A DNA stretch of 10,463 bases from Cryomorphaceae bacterium (GTDB lineage: Bacteria; Bacteroidota; Bacteroidia; Flavobacteriales; Schleiferiaceae): the NCBI GenBank assembly GCA_022565745.1, contig JAIUMB010000080.1, positions 1-10,463 on the forward strand. The letters are read 5' to 3'. This document shows positions 1 to 7,199 of this stretch, piece by piece (position 1 is the stretch's first letter; every line of letters starts with the position of its first letter). Made by a program: the position numbers and the translations under genes. Below the pieces are notes generated by a model that saw only the letters and a program-made list of their open reading frames with translations, was not told where the DNA came from and made no database searches.

Positions 1-787
1 TCGAGTCTTGTAGCCATTCTTGTAGTTGGTATGTTTGTAGGTTGTTTTGTCCTTGTTCTATTGTTATGATGGTGTCTAGGGGGTAGTGTCCTAGTGTTGT
101 TGGGTTTCCTAGGCTGTCTTTTGGGTTGTTTATGTTTACTGTTAGTTGGTATTCTGCTGGTGTTGTTTGAATGCGCTTGGTGGAGATTGCGGGATCTGCC
201 GGTTGCGGACCGTAAACGGGGCCGTCTTGCACTATAATTTTTTTGCTTTCTATCACCTTTCCGTGGGCATCGCTAATGCGCACTACATACACCCCTGCCG
301 GGTGGGACTGCATATTAAAATAAGCGTAATTGGTACGGAGAATTTGTTGTTCAACCAATGCCCCTGTCCTGTCTATAAGCGCAAGGGTAAGCGGCCCACG
401 AGATTGATAGTGCATGGGCACATAAACGTTGAGTTCATTTCCGGGCACCGGATGCACCCGTATGTCGGATTTTTCAAAGGTCGTAATGCCTATTCGGTAA
501 TTCAAACGGGTAATAACATCGTAATCAAAGCCGCCGAGGGAATCAGTGGTAAATGAATACACCACATTGGCCAGACTGTCCTGCATTTGTATGGGCGTCA
601 TCACTGCCTGTCTATCTGTTACAGGGTTTAGTCGGCTGTCAACCACTTCTATGCGTCCCTGTCCATAACTGGTATCGGGTTGTGCCGCGCTAAAAATCGG
701 CACCATCATCTGTATCGAAATTAGTAATAATTTAAACCAAAAAATTTGCGCACAAAAGAGAATCTTTCGGGTAATTATTGATGCCAT
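1..787 (-). CDS. Secreted protein of unknown function with a T9SS-sorting-like domain near its N-terminus (partial, runs off left edge)
   Basis: An uninterrupted reading frame starts at the ATG at 787-785 and stays open for 262 codons to the left edge; the stop lies outside. Residues 1-35 form a basic, then hydrophobic segment ending in FSAAQ, which reads as a Sec signal peptide. Residues about 106-187 resemble the Por-secretion (T9SS type A) sorting fold: IRVHPVPGNEL stands where IxxYPNPxxxxL is usual, followed by LIDRTGALV, then PAGVYVVRISD and KKIIVQ. In known T9SS cargo this domain is the extreme C-terminus, but here at least 75 residues follow it. From residue 206 on, the sequence becomes rich in Asn, Thr and Gln, and codon use changes sharply (see findings). 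The start is supported by the signal peptide and a promoter-like element about 40 bp upstream. It lies downstream of the giant surface gene in the same direction. I do not recognise the family; export from the cytoplasm is likely, while function and final location are unknown. Confidence 0.8.
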   Translation of the reverse strand, partial: MASIITRKILFCAQIFWFKLLLISIQMMVPIFSAAQPDTSYGQGRIEVVDSRLNPVTDRQAVMTPIQMQDSLANVVYSFTTDSLGGFDYDVITRLNYRIGITTFEKSDIRVHPVPGNELNVYVPMHYQSRGPLTLALIDRTGALVEQQILRTNYAYFNMQSHPAGVYVVRISDAHGKVIESKKIIVQDGPVYGPQPADPAISTKRIQTTPAEYQLTVNINNPKDSLGNPTTLGHYPLDTIITIEQGQNNLQTYQLQEWLQDS

Positions 788-826
788 ATTGATGCGTTTT
801 TTATCTCAAAAATCTAAACGAACGCA

Positions 827-834
827 CAAATGTA
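827..834 (-). promoter_or_regulatory. Bacteroidota-type -7 element (TACATTTG) for the left-edge gene
   Basis: On the minus strand TACATTTG matches the TAnnTTTG consensus of the Bacteroidota primary sigma factor. It ends about 40 nt before the ATG at 787, implying a leader of roughly 33 nt. No convincing -33 TTG lies 19-21 bp upstream; that interval falls in a T-rich run. Partial match only. Confidence 0.45.
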
Positions 835-836
835 AC

Positions 837-879
837 AAAAAAATTTAAAAACGTCGCGGTGGGGGTTTTGAAAACACCG
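837..879 (-). terminator. Possible intrinsic terminator of the giant surface-protein gene
   Basis: Read on the minus strand, positions 879-857 can fold with CGGTG pairing to CACCG and an inner TTT/AAA pairing, with a few unpaired C. After a short gap come T-rich runs (851-847 and 843-837). It lies 87 nt past the stop codon of the gene ending at 966 and upstream of the next gene's promoter element, which suits a terminator. The stem is imperfect and the T-tract is interrupted by AAA. Confidence 0.35.
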
Positions 880-885
880 TTTTGC

Positions 886-908
886 TATAATCATCAACAC
901 CCCTGCGG
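886..908. repeat. 23-bp intergenic direct repeat, copy 1
   Basis: This copy matches 939-961 at 22 of 23 positions (core TATAATCATCAACACCCCT, then G/A, then CGG). It is followed directly by GGTTGTGGTG, so that ACCCC and GGGGT can form a small stem with a 3-nt loop. It lies between the stop of the giant gene and the start of the left-edge gene. Function unknown. Confidence 0.75.
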
Positions 909-938
909 GGTTGTGGTGGATCGTGAACGTTGTTGTGT

Positions 939-961
939 TATAATCATCAACACCCCTACGG
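939..961. repeat. 23-bp intergenic direct repeat, copy 2
   Basis: Second copy, 53 bp from the first and in the same orientation, ending 4 bp short of the stop codon at 966-968. The single mismatch is A958 here versus G905 in copy 1, which removes part of the short stem seen there. The sequence just outside the pair (CGTT..TG) also looks related, so the original unit may have been a little longer. Confidence 0.75.
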
Positions 962-965
962 TTTT

Positions 966-3900
966 TTAATTCACCACAACCATAAATACTTTTCGGGCAT
1001 TGCTTCGGATTACTTCCAGCATATAGGTGCCAGCGGCGAAATGGCTTAAATCATACATCCATTCGCGGTGATCTTGTTGTACACTCAAATGCAATACGCT
1101 GCCTCGCATGTCCATTAATCGTAAGGTCGCGCCTATTAGGGCATCGCCTTGAAGGGTGATTTGCCCCCTGGTCGGATTGGGGTATAGTTGCAAATGGTCT
1201 AAATTGCCCACCCATACGCCTATGGTACTCACAACGTAACAATCAGAAGTGTCCGAGCAGGACCCATCGGTGAGGATAACGGCGTACGAGCCGTTGCGGG
1301 TGGCCGTAAAACTCTGCGCGGTTTGGTTGCGGAGGATGCTGTCGCCCGTGCAATCGTACCACTGGTAAACTACACCAACTGCCTGAGCTATGAGGGTCGG
1401 GTCGTTGTTGGTCACGCCCAAGTCGATGGTCTGTATGCTGAGCTGTAGGACCACAATACTGTCGCAGCCGTTGGTGCCTATAAGTGTGTCGGTATATGTA
1501 CCGGATTGCGTCAGCAGGATACCATTGAAGTTATAATCCCCACAAGCGTTTACAGTGATGTTGGAAACTGTTGGCTGCTCAATGGTCAATGATAGGTTTA
1601 CGATGCTGTCACAACCATTGGCCGCCGTTAGGGTGTCGATGTAGTTACCAGTTTGGGTCAGTAGGATCCCGTTAAAGTTATAGTCCTCGCACGAACTTAC
1701 AGTAAGGTTTGAATTCACCGGCTGCAAAATAGTCAGCGATAATTGGACGATGCTGTCGCAACCGTTGGCGGCCATCAGGGTGTCGGTGTAGGTGCCCGAT
1801 TGGGTGAGTAACTGTCCATTGAAGTTGTAATTTGCACAAGCAGTGACGGTGGTGCTGGCGGAGGTCGCTTGCAAAATGCTGAGCTGTAAGGTGACGATGG
1901 AATCGCAGCCGTGAATGGTGCTGAGGGTATCGAAATAGACTCCCGATTGGGTCAATACTTGTCCGTTAAAATCGTAGGATTCACAGGCGGAAACACTGAG
2001 ATTGGAACTGTCAGACTGCCAAATACTGAGATCCAGAACGACGGTGCTGTCGCAATTTTGACTGGAAATGAAACTGTGACTATAAAATCCGGAGGCGGAA
2101 TAGACTTGATTGTTGTATTCGTATGACGCACAGGCGGAAACGACCAAAGTATCGTGAAAATTTTGCACGATGGACACATTGAGTTCTACAAAACTGTCGC
2201 AGGCGGTTACCGAGGGATATTGCAGGAGGTAGGTGCCCGGTGTAGAATATGTGATGCCGTCGAAGGTTAAACTGCCGCAGCCGGACAAAAACAACTGCGT
2301 GGTGTCGGGTACTTGCACATCCAATTGCAGGGAAATGATGGAATCACAGCCATTGTTGGCCATGAGGGTATCGCGATATACACCCGTTTGGGTGAGGATT
2401 TGCCCCCGGAATACAAAGGTGTCTCCCAAACATATAGCAGCTTGACTTTGAGAGGTAAAGCTTGTCACCATGCTTAGATTGAGTTCAACGATGCTATCGC
2501 AGAAATTGGGACTGGCGAAACTGGCGTAATACACCCCGGGGGCAAACAAAGTGTCTTGATCAAACAGATAGCCCGAGTTTTGGCAGGCCGTTACCTGAAT
2601 GTGAAAGGTATCGGTTGGCAAAAAGGCTACGTCCACGATGAGGGTGGAATCGCAACCGAGGGATGATGTGGTGTTGAGGCTGTATGTTCCCGGTTCGGTA
2701 ATGATTTGTTGCCCCAGCATAAAACTATCGCCTACACACAGGGTTTCCGAATTGTAATACGTAAAATTGGCCTCAATAGGTCCGAGGTCAACGATGGGTT
2801 GTCCTGTGCCGGTGGCGAGGAAGCGGTTATTGCCCACTTTGTCTGTGGTAATGGTATCGGGAACGCTGAGATTGTTTCCGGCATCGATGGCGGCGGAACC
2901 GCAGAGCAAACTCCAATCGACCTGCTGTAGCTCAGTAGAATCTGTTGCGTTGGTAGGTTGGCCAACAAACGAGGTGGGTTTGTTAAATCGGATGTAGTTT
3001 AGGGTGGATTGTCCGTTGTTGTTGGTGTCTAATGCAATGATTAGGCTGTCTGCGGCATTGCCTGTGTAACCACCTTGAATGGCGGTAGTATCTATGCTCA
3101 ATGCGGTTCCTGAACTGGATGTTGCAACTTGGGTGCTGTTGCCCCATACAATGCTGTTGCGAACATTGCCTCTGAAATTTAAAAACACTCCTCCGCCGTT
3201 TCGATTGGAGGAATTCCGACTGATATTTGTGTTGATGGCACGGCCTCCAAAGTTGAAGTGAATGCCACCTCCATCCAGTCCGGCGTGGTTGTTATATACG
3301 TTGCAGTTGATGACTTCACCGCCTTGGGTATTGCTTAGATTGAGGTAAATGCCACCGCCGTTACTGTTTGAACTGTTGTTGTAAATCCGGCTATTGATGA
3401 TTGGACCGCCATTGGACCTCGTGGATGCACCTCCTCCATTACTGGCCGAATTGCCGTAAATATCACAATCCAACACCATCCCGCCGTTTTGTATAAGCAC
3501 GCCACCACCGGCGTTACTGTTGTTGTATCTCAGGATAGAATGCTGAACTACGGCATTACCTTCTACGTAAACCCCGCCCCCCAAAGGCGATTGGGTGTTT
3601 TGAATGATGGAGTGTTCCAACACCGATGTGCCTTCGAGAAAGGCGCCGCCACCATTGGGCGACGATCCTCCGTTGATGACACTGTTGCGAATTTGGCCGT
3701 TGTCCCAACCGTATATCGCGCCACCTCTCGCTGAGGCTGTGTTGTTGTTGAGGGTACAGGAATCGACTACTCCATTTAGGCCCACCCAAACGGCACCGCC
3801 ACGGGTTGCGCTGTTGTTGGAAAAGGTGCAGTGTACCGCACGGTTATTAACGATGCGCATGGCGCCACCTGTTCCTTGTTGGGTGGTATTTTGCCCTGTA

Positions 3901-6900
3901 AAATCAGGTGCGTGATTGTTGGTGAAGACGCAATATTGATACAATATTTCGGTGGCCGTATGAAAATTATGCACCGCACCGCCAAGTACTGCAGTATTGT
4001 TATTAAAGGTACTGTACTGAACCACCGCCGTATCCACTGTTCCGTCAAATGCTATGGCGCCTCCCCAGCCGTAATTGTTCAGACGATTGCCCTCAAAGGT
4101 ACAGCTGTCTATCAATGTATTGTTGAACTCGATTTGTAGCGCCCCTCCACCTGTACCGCTGCTGTTGTTTTCAAAATAACAATGACGAACGGTGGAGTTC
4201 CTAATTAGTGCTGCACCTCCGTAGTTGTTGGCGCGGTTCTCAATAAATGAACAGTATTCTATGGTCGCTTGATTAGCAAATAGACCACCACCTTTAAATG
4301 CGCCGTAATTTTTATAAATCACCGAATTTCTTAGTACCCCGCCGGGTCTCATAACCACTCCGGCGCCTTCTGCACTAAAGCCAATGCCCTGCGCATCGCG
4401 AATCACAAATCCGTCGATTAAGGCGTAGCCGGGTGTGTTTTGAATGATGACATTATAGGCGTTGTCGGTTGAGTCGCCCACCACGCCAATATCAGCGCTG
4501 AGTACTGTTTGGTTGGTTTCGTTTAGCTTGTAGGAAACCCGCTGTGCGGTATCGGTTTCGTTGCCTACAAACCCCCCAATAAGCTCGACACCCGTTCGGA
4601 GAAAAAAGTTTTGGTGACGCAAATTGCCGCGTTTGTAAATGCCTTTAGCTACCCATACTTGTCCGCCTCCGTTGGTGGCGATGTTGTCGATGGCAGACTG
4701 CAGCTGTGATGCGCTATGCGCTGTTGCCCAGCTGTTGCCACTCTGTGACCCACTGCCAGATTCTGTGACGTATTTGCGGTAATACAGACGAATTTTTACA
4801 ACGCTGTCACAACCCGTAGAAGCGGTTAAGGTGTGAAAATACGTGCCCGGTGCATTGAGATTGGTGCCAAAGAAGTTATAAGTCGTTCCCATACTGAAAA
4901 AGTCGTTACCCAGATCAGTGGTATCCCCGCCTTGTTCGATAAGCATTAAGCGAATAACCGAACTGTCGGTTTGAATAAAGAAATAGTCTCCAGGTGTGGT
5001 TAAAGTATTCCCTTGAAAAGAAAAACTTGTTCCACTGCAAAACGCTGCATTGACAATGCTGTCCACTTCAAGAAAAGAGATGTTTTGTTGAATGACGGAA
5101 TCACAGCCCTGACTGCTCGGAGTAATGTGTATGTATAAACCGGAACTATCTACTGGCGTTTGGAAAAACACTGCGCCTTGTCCTTCAAAAATGGTGGTGT
5201 CAGCCAATGTCACTGTATCGATGGGGGCAACGGAAAGATTGATTTCAATGATGCTGTCGCAATCGCCGGTGCTGGGTGCGGTAAGGTAATGTTTTCCGGG
5301 TGTAGAAAAGACTTGTCCGCGATAGGTAAACTCATCGTCTTCACAAATCTGGGCATTTACAAATCCAGAATCCGTAGGAAGGGCAATGACCGTAAGTTGT
5401 AGGATGGAGTCGCAGCTACCGATGCCGCTAACAGTGTCGGAGTAAACGCCCGGAGCATTGATGATCTGGTTGCCGAGAAGTACAGTATCGCCCGGACAAA
5501 TGGTGACAATGGTTTGCAGTTGTTTACTGTGTTCAAATGCACCAAGGTCGGGCAGGGTGTCGCCATTTTCGTTGCCATCTGTAAAGCGGTTATTGCCGAG
5601 AAAGTCAGTGGTGATATAAGCTGGAATATGACTGGTGGCACCCATATCGATGAGTGCGGATTCGCAGGTGATGTTCCAGTCAAAATCAAGTAGTATTTCG
5701 GGATTTGTTGGATTGTTGCCAATTACCGAAGAAGGATTTACAAAGTGAGGATAAAGCGTTCCCGGATCATTGCCGCTGTTTTGATTGGAGAGGGTAATGA
5801 TGCCAGGGCCTTGACCGCCGGCGGGCACACTAAACCCAGACTGTATGGCTGTATTTTCTACAGCTACATTGCTGCCAAGATAGCGAAACTGGTTATTATT
5901 GCCCCAGATGACACAATTTTGCACCACTCCGGTATTACCCGAACGATACACCCCGCCTCCATTGGTGCCACCGGATTGATTGCGCACGATGGTGCTATTG
6001 ATGATGTTGCCCGCAGTAATGTGAAAACCGCCTCCGGTTATGGTAGCCCGGTTATTGGCCGCGATGCAATTGACGATAGCTCCTTGATTATGGATATAGG
6101 CAGCACCTCCACGTTGGGCTAGATTCCCAATGAATCGACTGTTATAAACTTGTCCGCCACCACGTAAGTGCGCACCACCGCCTTCAGAGGGAGTACTGTT
6201 TTTAAAAAACAGACAATGGTTTGCGATTGGTTCCACATTGGAAGATAGGTTGAAGTGAATAAAATAAATGCCCCCGGCATACCCATCTGCTTGATTTTCT
6301 TTGATAATACAATGGTGCAATTCGTTATTGCTGCGGACAAAACCGGCGCCACCGTTGGTTTGAGCGTAGTTGTTTTTTATTACACATTTGAAAAGAATCG
6401 TCTTTCCACTTAGGTGCATCCCTCCCCCACTTCGATCGTTATTGACGCTGCCGGTGGCCATGCCATCGCGAATGGTCAACCCATCTAAACGGGTATTTTC
6501 TGCGGCGGCGTAAGCCCAAATTACGTGATACGAATTATCCGTAGAATCGCCGGGAATGCCGATGTCGCCGCTGAGAATGGTTTCGTTTGTACCGCCTTCG
6601 CCAAAGTCAGACCGCTGTGCCGTATCCGTTTCGTTTCCGGAAAACCCACCGAAAACATGCACATCGGCGCGCAGGGTAAACGCTCGGCGACGCACATCAG
6701 CACTGTTGTCGTAGGTTTGGGTTGGTAGATACGTTCCGGCGGCAATCCATACCTCCCCGCCACTGGTGAGGCCGTCTATGGCGGATTGTATTTGATTTCC
6801 CGGAAGGGCATTGGACCACGATGAGCCGTCTGTTTGCCCATTGCCGTTAGGGGTAACGTACATTCTGTTCTGTGCTGAAAGTTGGTGTGTTAAAAGGCTC

Positions 6901-6935
6901 AGAACTATGAGCAAGAGTGATATCTTGTACGTCAT
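966..6935 (-). CDS. Giant T9SS-exported surface protein: two parallel beta-helix modules plus CDS-repeat modules
   Basis: This 1989-residue protein begins with a signal peptide (residues 1-22, hydrophobic, ending LSAQ). Domains in order: right-handed beta-helix A with a choice-of-anchor-Q-like end (about 26-470); five CDS repeats (471-717); beta-helix B with the same type of end (about 721-1392); nine CDS repeats (1393-1835); an Ig-like domain (about 1840-1904, YQWYDC, GSYAVILTDGSCSD); and a C-terminal T9SS type A sorting domain (about 1912-1989, LYPNP, AAGTYMLEV). The helices show GGG/GGA coils about 24 residues apart, as in polymorphic outer-membrane and pectate-lyase-like folds. No catalytic motif is evident, so adhesion, matrix or surface-layer roles are more likely than enzymatic ones. 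Known sorting-domain proteins cross the outer membrane by T9SS and are released or anchored at the surface; that fate is inferred here. The ATG at 6935 is fixed by the signal peptide and a good upstream promoter. A monocistronic unit is likely. Confidence 0.95.
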   Translation of the reverse strand: MTYKISLLLIVLSLLTHQLSAQNRMYVTPNGNGQTDGSSWSNALPGNQIQSAIDGLTSGGEVWIAAGTYLPTQTYDNSADVRRRAFTLRADVHVFGGFSGNETDTAQRSDFGEGGTNETILSGDIGIPGDSTDNSYHVIWAYAAAENTRLDGLTIRDGMATGSVNNDRSGGGMHLSGKTILFKCVIKNNYAQTNGGAGFVRSNNELHHCIIKENQADGYAGGIYFIHFNLSSNVEPIANHCLFFKNSTPSEGGGAHLRGGGQVYNSRFIGNLAQRGGAAYIHNQGAIVNCIAANNRATITGGGFHITAGNIINSTIVRNQSGGTNGGGVYRSGNTGVVQNCVIWGNNNQFRYLGSNVAVENTAIQSGFSVPAGGQGPGIITLSNQNSGNDPGTLYPHFVNPSSVIGNNPTNPEILLDFDWNITCESALIDMGATSHIPAYITTDFLGNNRFTDGNENGDTLPDLGAFEHSKQLQTIVTICPGDTVLLGNQIINAPGVYSDTVSGIGSCDSILQLTVIALPTDSGFVNAQICEDDEFTYRGQVFSTPGKHYLTAPSTGDCDSIIEINLSVAPIDTVTLADTTIFEGQGAVFFQTPVDSSGLYIHITPSSQGCDSVIQQNISFLEVDSIVNAAFCSGTSFSFQGNTLTTPGDYFFIQTDSSVIRLMLIEQGGDTTDLGNDFFSMGTTYNFFGTNLNAPGTYFHTLTASTGCDSVVKIRLYYRKYVTESGSGSQSGNSWATAHSASQLQSAIDNIATNGGGQVWVAKGIYKRGNLRHQNFFLRTGVELIGGFVGNETDTAQRVSYKLNETNQTVLSADIGVVGDSTDNAYNVIIQNTPGYALIDGFVIRDAQGIGFSAEGAGVVMRPGGVLRNSVIYKNYGAFKGGGLFANQATIEYCSFIENRANNYGGAALIRNSTVRHCYFENNSSGTGGGALQIEFNNTLIDSCTFEGNRLNNYGWGGAIAFDGTVDTAVVQYSTFNNNTAVLGGAVHNFHTATEILYQYCVFTNNHAPDFTGQNTTQQGTGGAMRIVNNRAVHCTFSNNSATRGGAVWVGLNGVVDSCTLNNNTASARGGAIYGWDNGQIRNSVINGGSSPNGGGAFLEGTSVLEHSIIQNTQSPLGGGVYVEGNAVVQHSILRYNNSNAGGGVLIQNGGMVLDCDIYGNSASNGGGASTRSNGGPIINSRIYNNSSNSNGGGIYLNLSNTQGGEVINCNVYNNHAGLDGGGIHFNFGGRAINTNISRNSSNRNGGGVFLNFRGNVRNSIVWGNSTQVATSSSGTALSIDTTAIQGGYTGNAADSLIIALDTNNNGQSTLNYIRFNKPTSFVGQPTNATDSTELQQVDWSLLCGSAAIDAGNNLSVPDTITTDKVGNNRFLATGTGQPIVDLGPIEANFTYYNSETLCVGDSFMLGQQIITEPGTYSLNTTSSLGCDSTLIVDVAFLPTDTFHIQVTACQNSGYLFDQDTLFAPGVYYASFASPNFCDSIVELNLSMVTSFTSQSQAAICLGDTFVFRGQILTQTGVYRDTLMANNGCDSIISLQLDVQVPDTTQLFLSGCGSLTFDGITYSTPGTYLLQYPSVTACDSFVELNVSIVQNFHDTLVVSACASYEYNNQVYSASGFYSHSFISSQNCDSTVVLDLSIWQSDSSNLSVSACESYDFNGQVLTQSGVYFDTLSTIHGCDSIVTLQLSILQATSASTTVTACANYNFNGQLLTQSGTYTDTLMAANGCDSIVQLSLTILQPVNSNLTVSSCEDYNFNGILLTQTGNYIDTLTAANGCDSIVNLSLTIEQPTVSNITVNACGDYNFNGILLTQSGTYTDTLIGTNGCDSIVVLQLSIQTIDLGVTNNDPTLIAQAVGVVYQWYDCTGDSILRNQTAQSFTATRNGSYAVILTDGSCSDTSDCYVVSTIGVWVGNLDHLQLYPNPTRGQITLQGDALIGATLRLMDMRGSVLHLSVQQDHREWMYDLSHFAAGTYMLEVIRSNARKVFMVVVN
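969..1202 (-). other. T9SS type A C-terminal sorting domain of the giant protein
   Basis: Residues 1912-1989 carry the hallmark order LQLYPNPTRGQITL, LRLMDMRGSVL, YDLSHFAAGTYMLEV and a final basic-hydrophobic strand ending VFMVVVN. In the known family this beta-sandwich is recognised by the type IX machinery and removed at the outer membrane. It sits at the very end of the protein, as expected. Confidence 0.93.
1431..2447 (-). repeat. Tandem 147-bp repeats encoding 49-residue CDS units (seven in exact register)
   Basis: The GCDSIV-type codons recur exactly every 147 bp at about 1461, 1608, 1755, 1902, 2049, 2196 and 2343. Two further, more diverged units upstream in the gene are spaced 153 bp (about 2496 and 2649). 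Each unit reads roughly ACxxYxFNGxxLTQSGxYxD then TLxxxxGCDSIVxLxLxI, with two conserved cysteines 26-28 residues apart. The last four units are most alike, pointing to recent duplication or homogenisation at the 3' end. Confidence 0.9.
2760..4775 (-). other. Beta-helix module B of the giant protein (about 15 coils)
   Basis: Residues about 721-1392. It opens with SGSGSQSGNSWATAHSASQL, then LQSAIDN and GGQVWVAKGIY, closely echoing module A. About 15 GGG/GGA turns follow at 23-29-residue spacing (one gap of 38) between residues 882 and 1250, each next to an Asn-rich NxSxxNGGG stretch. It closes with SAAIDAGNNLSVPDTITTDK and VDLGPIE, a choice-of-anchor-Q-like ending. Confidence 0.85.
4785..5525 (-). 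repeat. First cluster of five CDS repeats, partly degenerate
   Basis: Residues 471-717 hold five diverged copies of the repeat found near the C-terminus. Copies 1 and 2 keep both cysteines (C480/C508, C531/C559). Copy 3 keeps only the second (C611), copy 4 only the first (C633, with TDSSVIRL in place of GCDSIV), and copy 5 only the second (C709). Confidence 0.8.
5526..6860 (-). other. Beta-helix module A of the giant protein (about 7 coils)
   Basis: Residues about 26-470. Opening motifs are TDGSSWSNAL, IQSAIDGL, GGEVWIAAGTY and GNETDTAQR, then GDIGIPGDSTDNSYHVI. About seven GGG/GGA turns lie between residues 170 and 328. The end (ALIDMGATSHIPAYITTDF, then PDLGAFEH) matches the choice-of-anchor-Q type. 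It is the shorter of the two modules. Confidence 0.85.
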
Positions 6936-6967
6936 TAATAGAGTTGTGAAGAAGTGTTAACGGAGTG

Positions 6968-6998
6968 CAAAGATAGTTGTGATATTGCAGTTGTCCAA
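6968..6998 (-). promoter_or_regulatory. Bacteroidota-type promoter of the giant surface-protein gene
   Basis: On the minus strand a TTG (6998-6996) is followed after exactly 20 bp by TATCTTTG (6975-6968), matching the -33 TTTG / -7 TAnnTTTG layout of this phylum. Transcription would start near 6961-6965, giving a leader of about 25-30 nt before the ATG at 6935. This is the best promoter match in the window. Confidence 0.75.
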
Positions 6999-7173
6999 CA
7001 AGAAGGCTCGGTTCTTTATTTTAGACTTTTCTTACAGTCGCTATTTTCCCATCGCTTATACATGGGTTGTAACTATGCCATTATTGACTTTGACGTGAGG
7101 GTAAATGGAAATGCTGTGCGTTGCATTAAGGATTGAATTTATCAAATGTAAAATTTTAATCCACCACCTTTCC

Positions 7174-7189
7174 TGAACTTTGCAGTTCA
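7174..7189 (+). promoter_or_regulatory. Promoter -7 element inside a short inverted repeat upstream of the MFS gene
   Basis: GAACTTTG (7175-7182) fits TAnnTTTG except for the first base and is followed by CA, a usual start-site context. It lies inside the perfect inverted repeat TGAAC-N6-GTTCA (7174-7189), which could be an operator. Initiation near 7184-7188 would leave a leader of only about 12-16 nt with no Shine-Dalgarno. No clear -33 TTG is present at the right distance. Confidence 0.45.
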
Positions 7190-7199
7190 AAATATATCA

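Noticed and set aside
146..556. 136-codon plus-strand open frame
   Set aside because: It lies antisense to the left-edge gene, which has a signal peptide, a recognisable domain and a promoter; the plus-strand translation has no recognisable motifs.
886..944. TATAAT sequences on the plus strand (886-891 and 939-944) as -10 boxes
   Set aside because: Bacteroidota primary promoters use TAnnTTTG, both copies lie within the 23-bp repeat, and no gene follows on the plus strand.
1431..2447. CRISPR-like regular spacing
   Set aside because: The 147-bp period is in frame within a coding sequence and encodes 49-residue protein repeats; there are no short identical repeats with unique spacers.
5357..5722. 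121-codon minus-strand open frame and many 60-125-codon frames within 966-6935
   Set aside because: All overlap the giant gene in other frames or on the other strand and show no domain; the giant frame is supported by continuous repeat and domain structure.
6954..7136. 60-codon plus-strand open frame in the divergent intergenic region
   Set aside because: It overlaps the promoter of the giant gene, has no recognisable sequence and no promoter element of its own.
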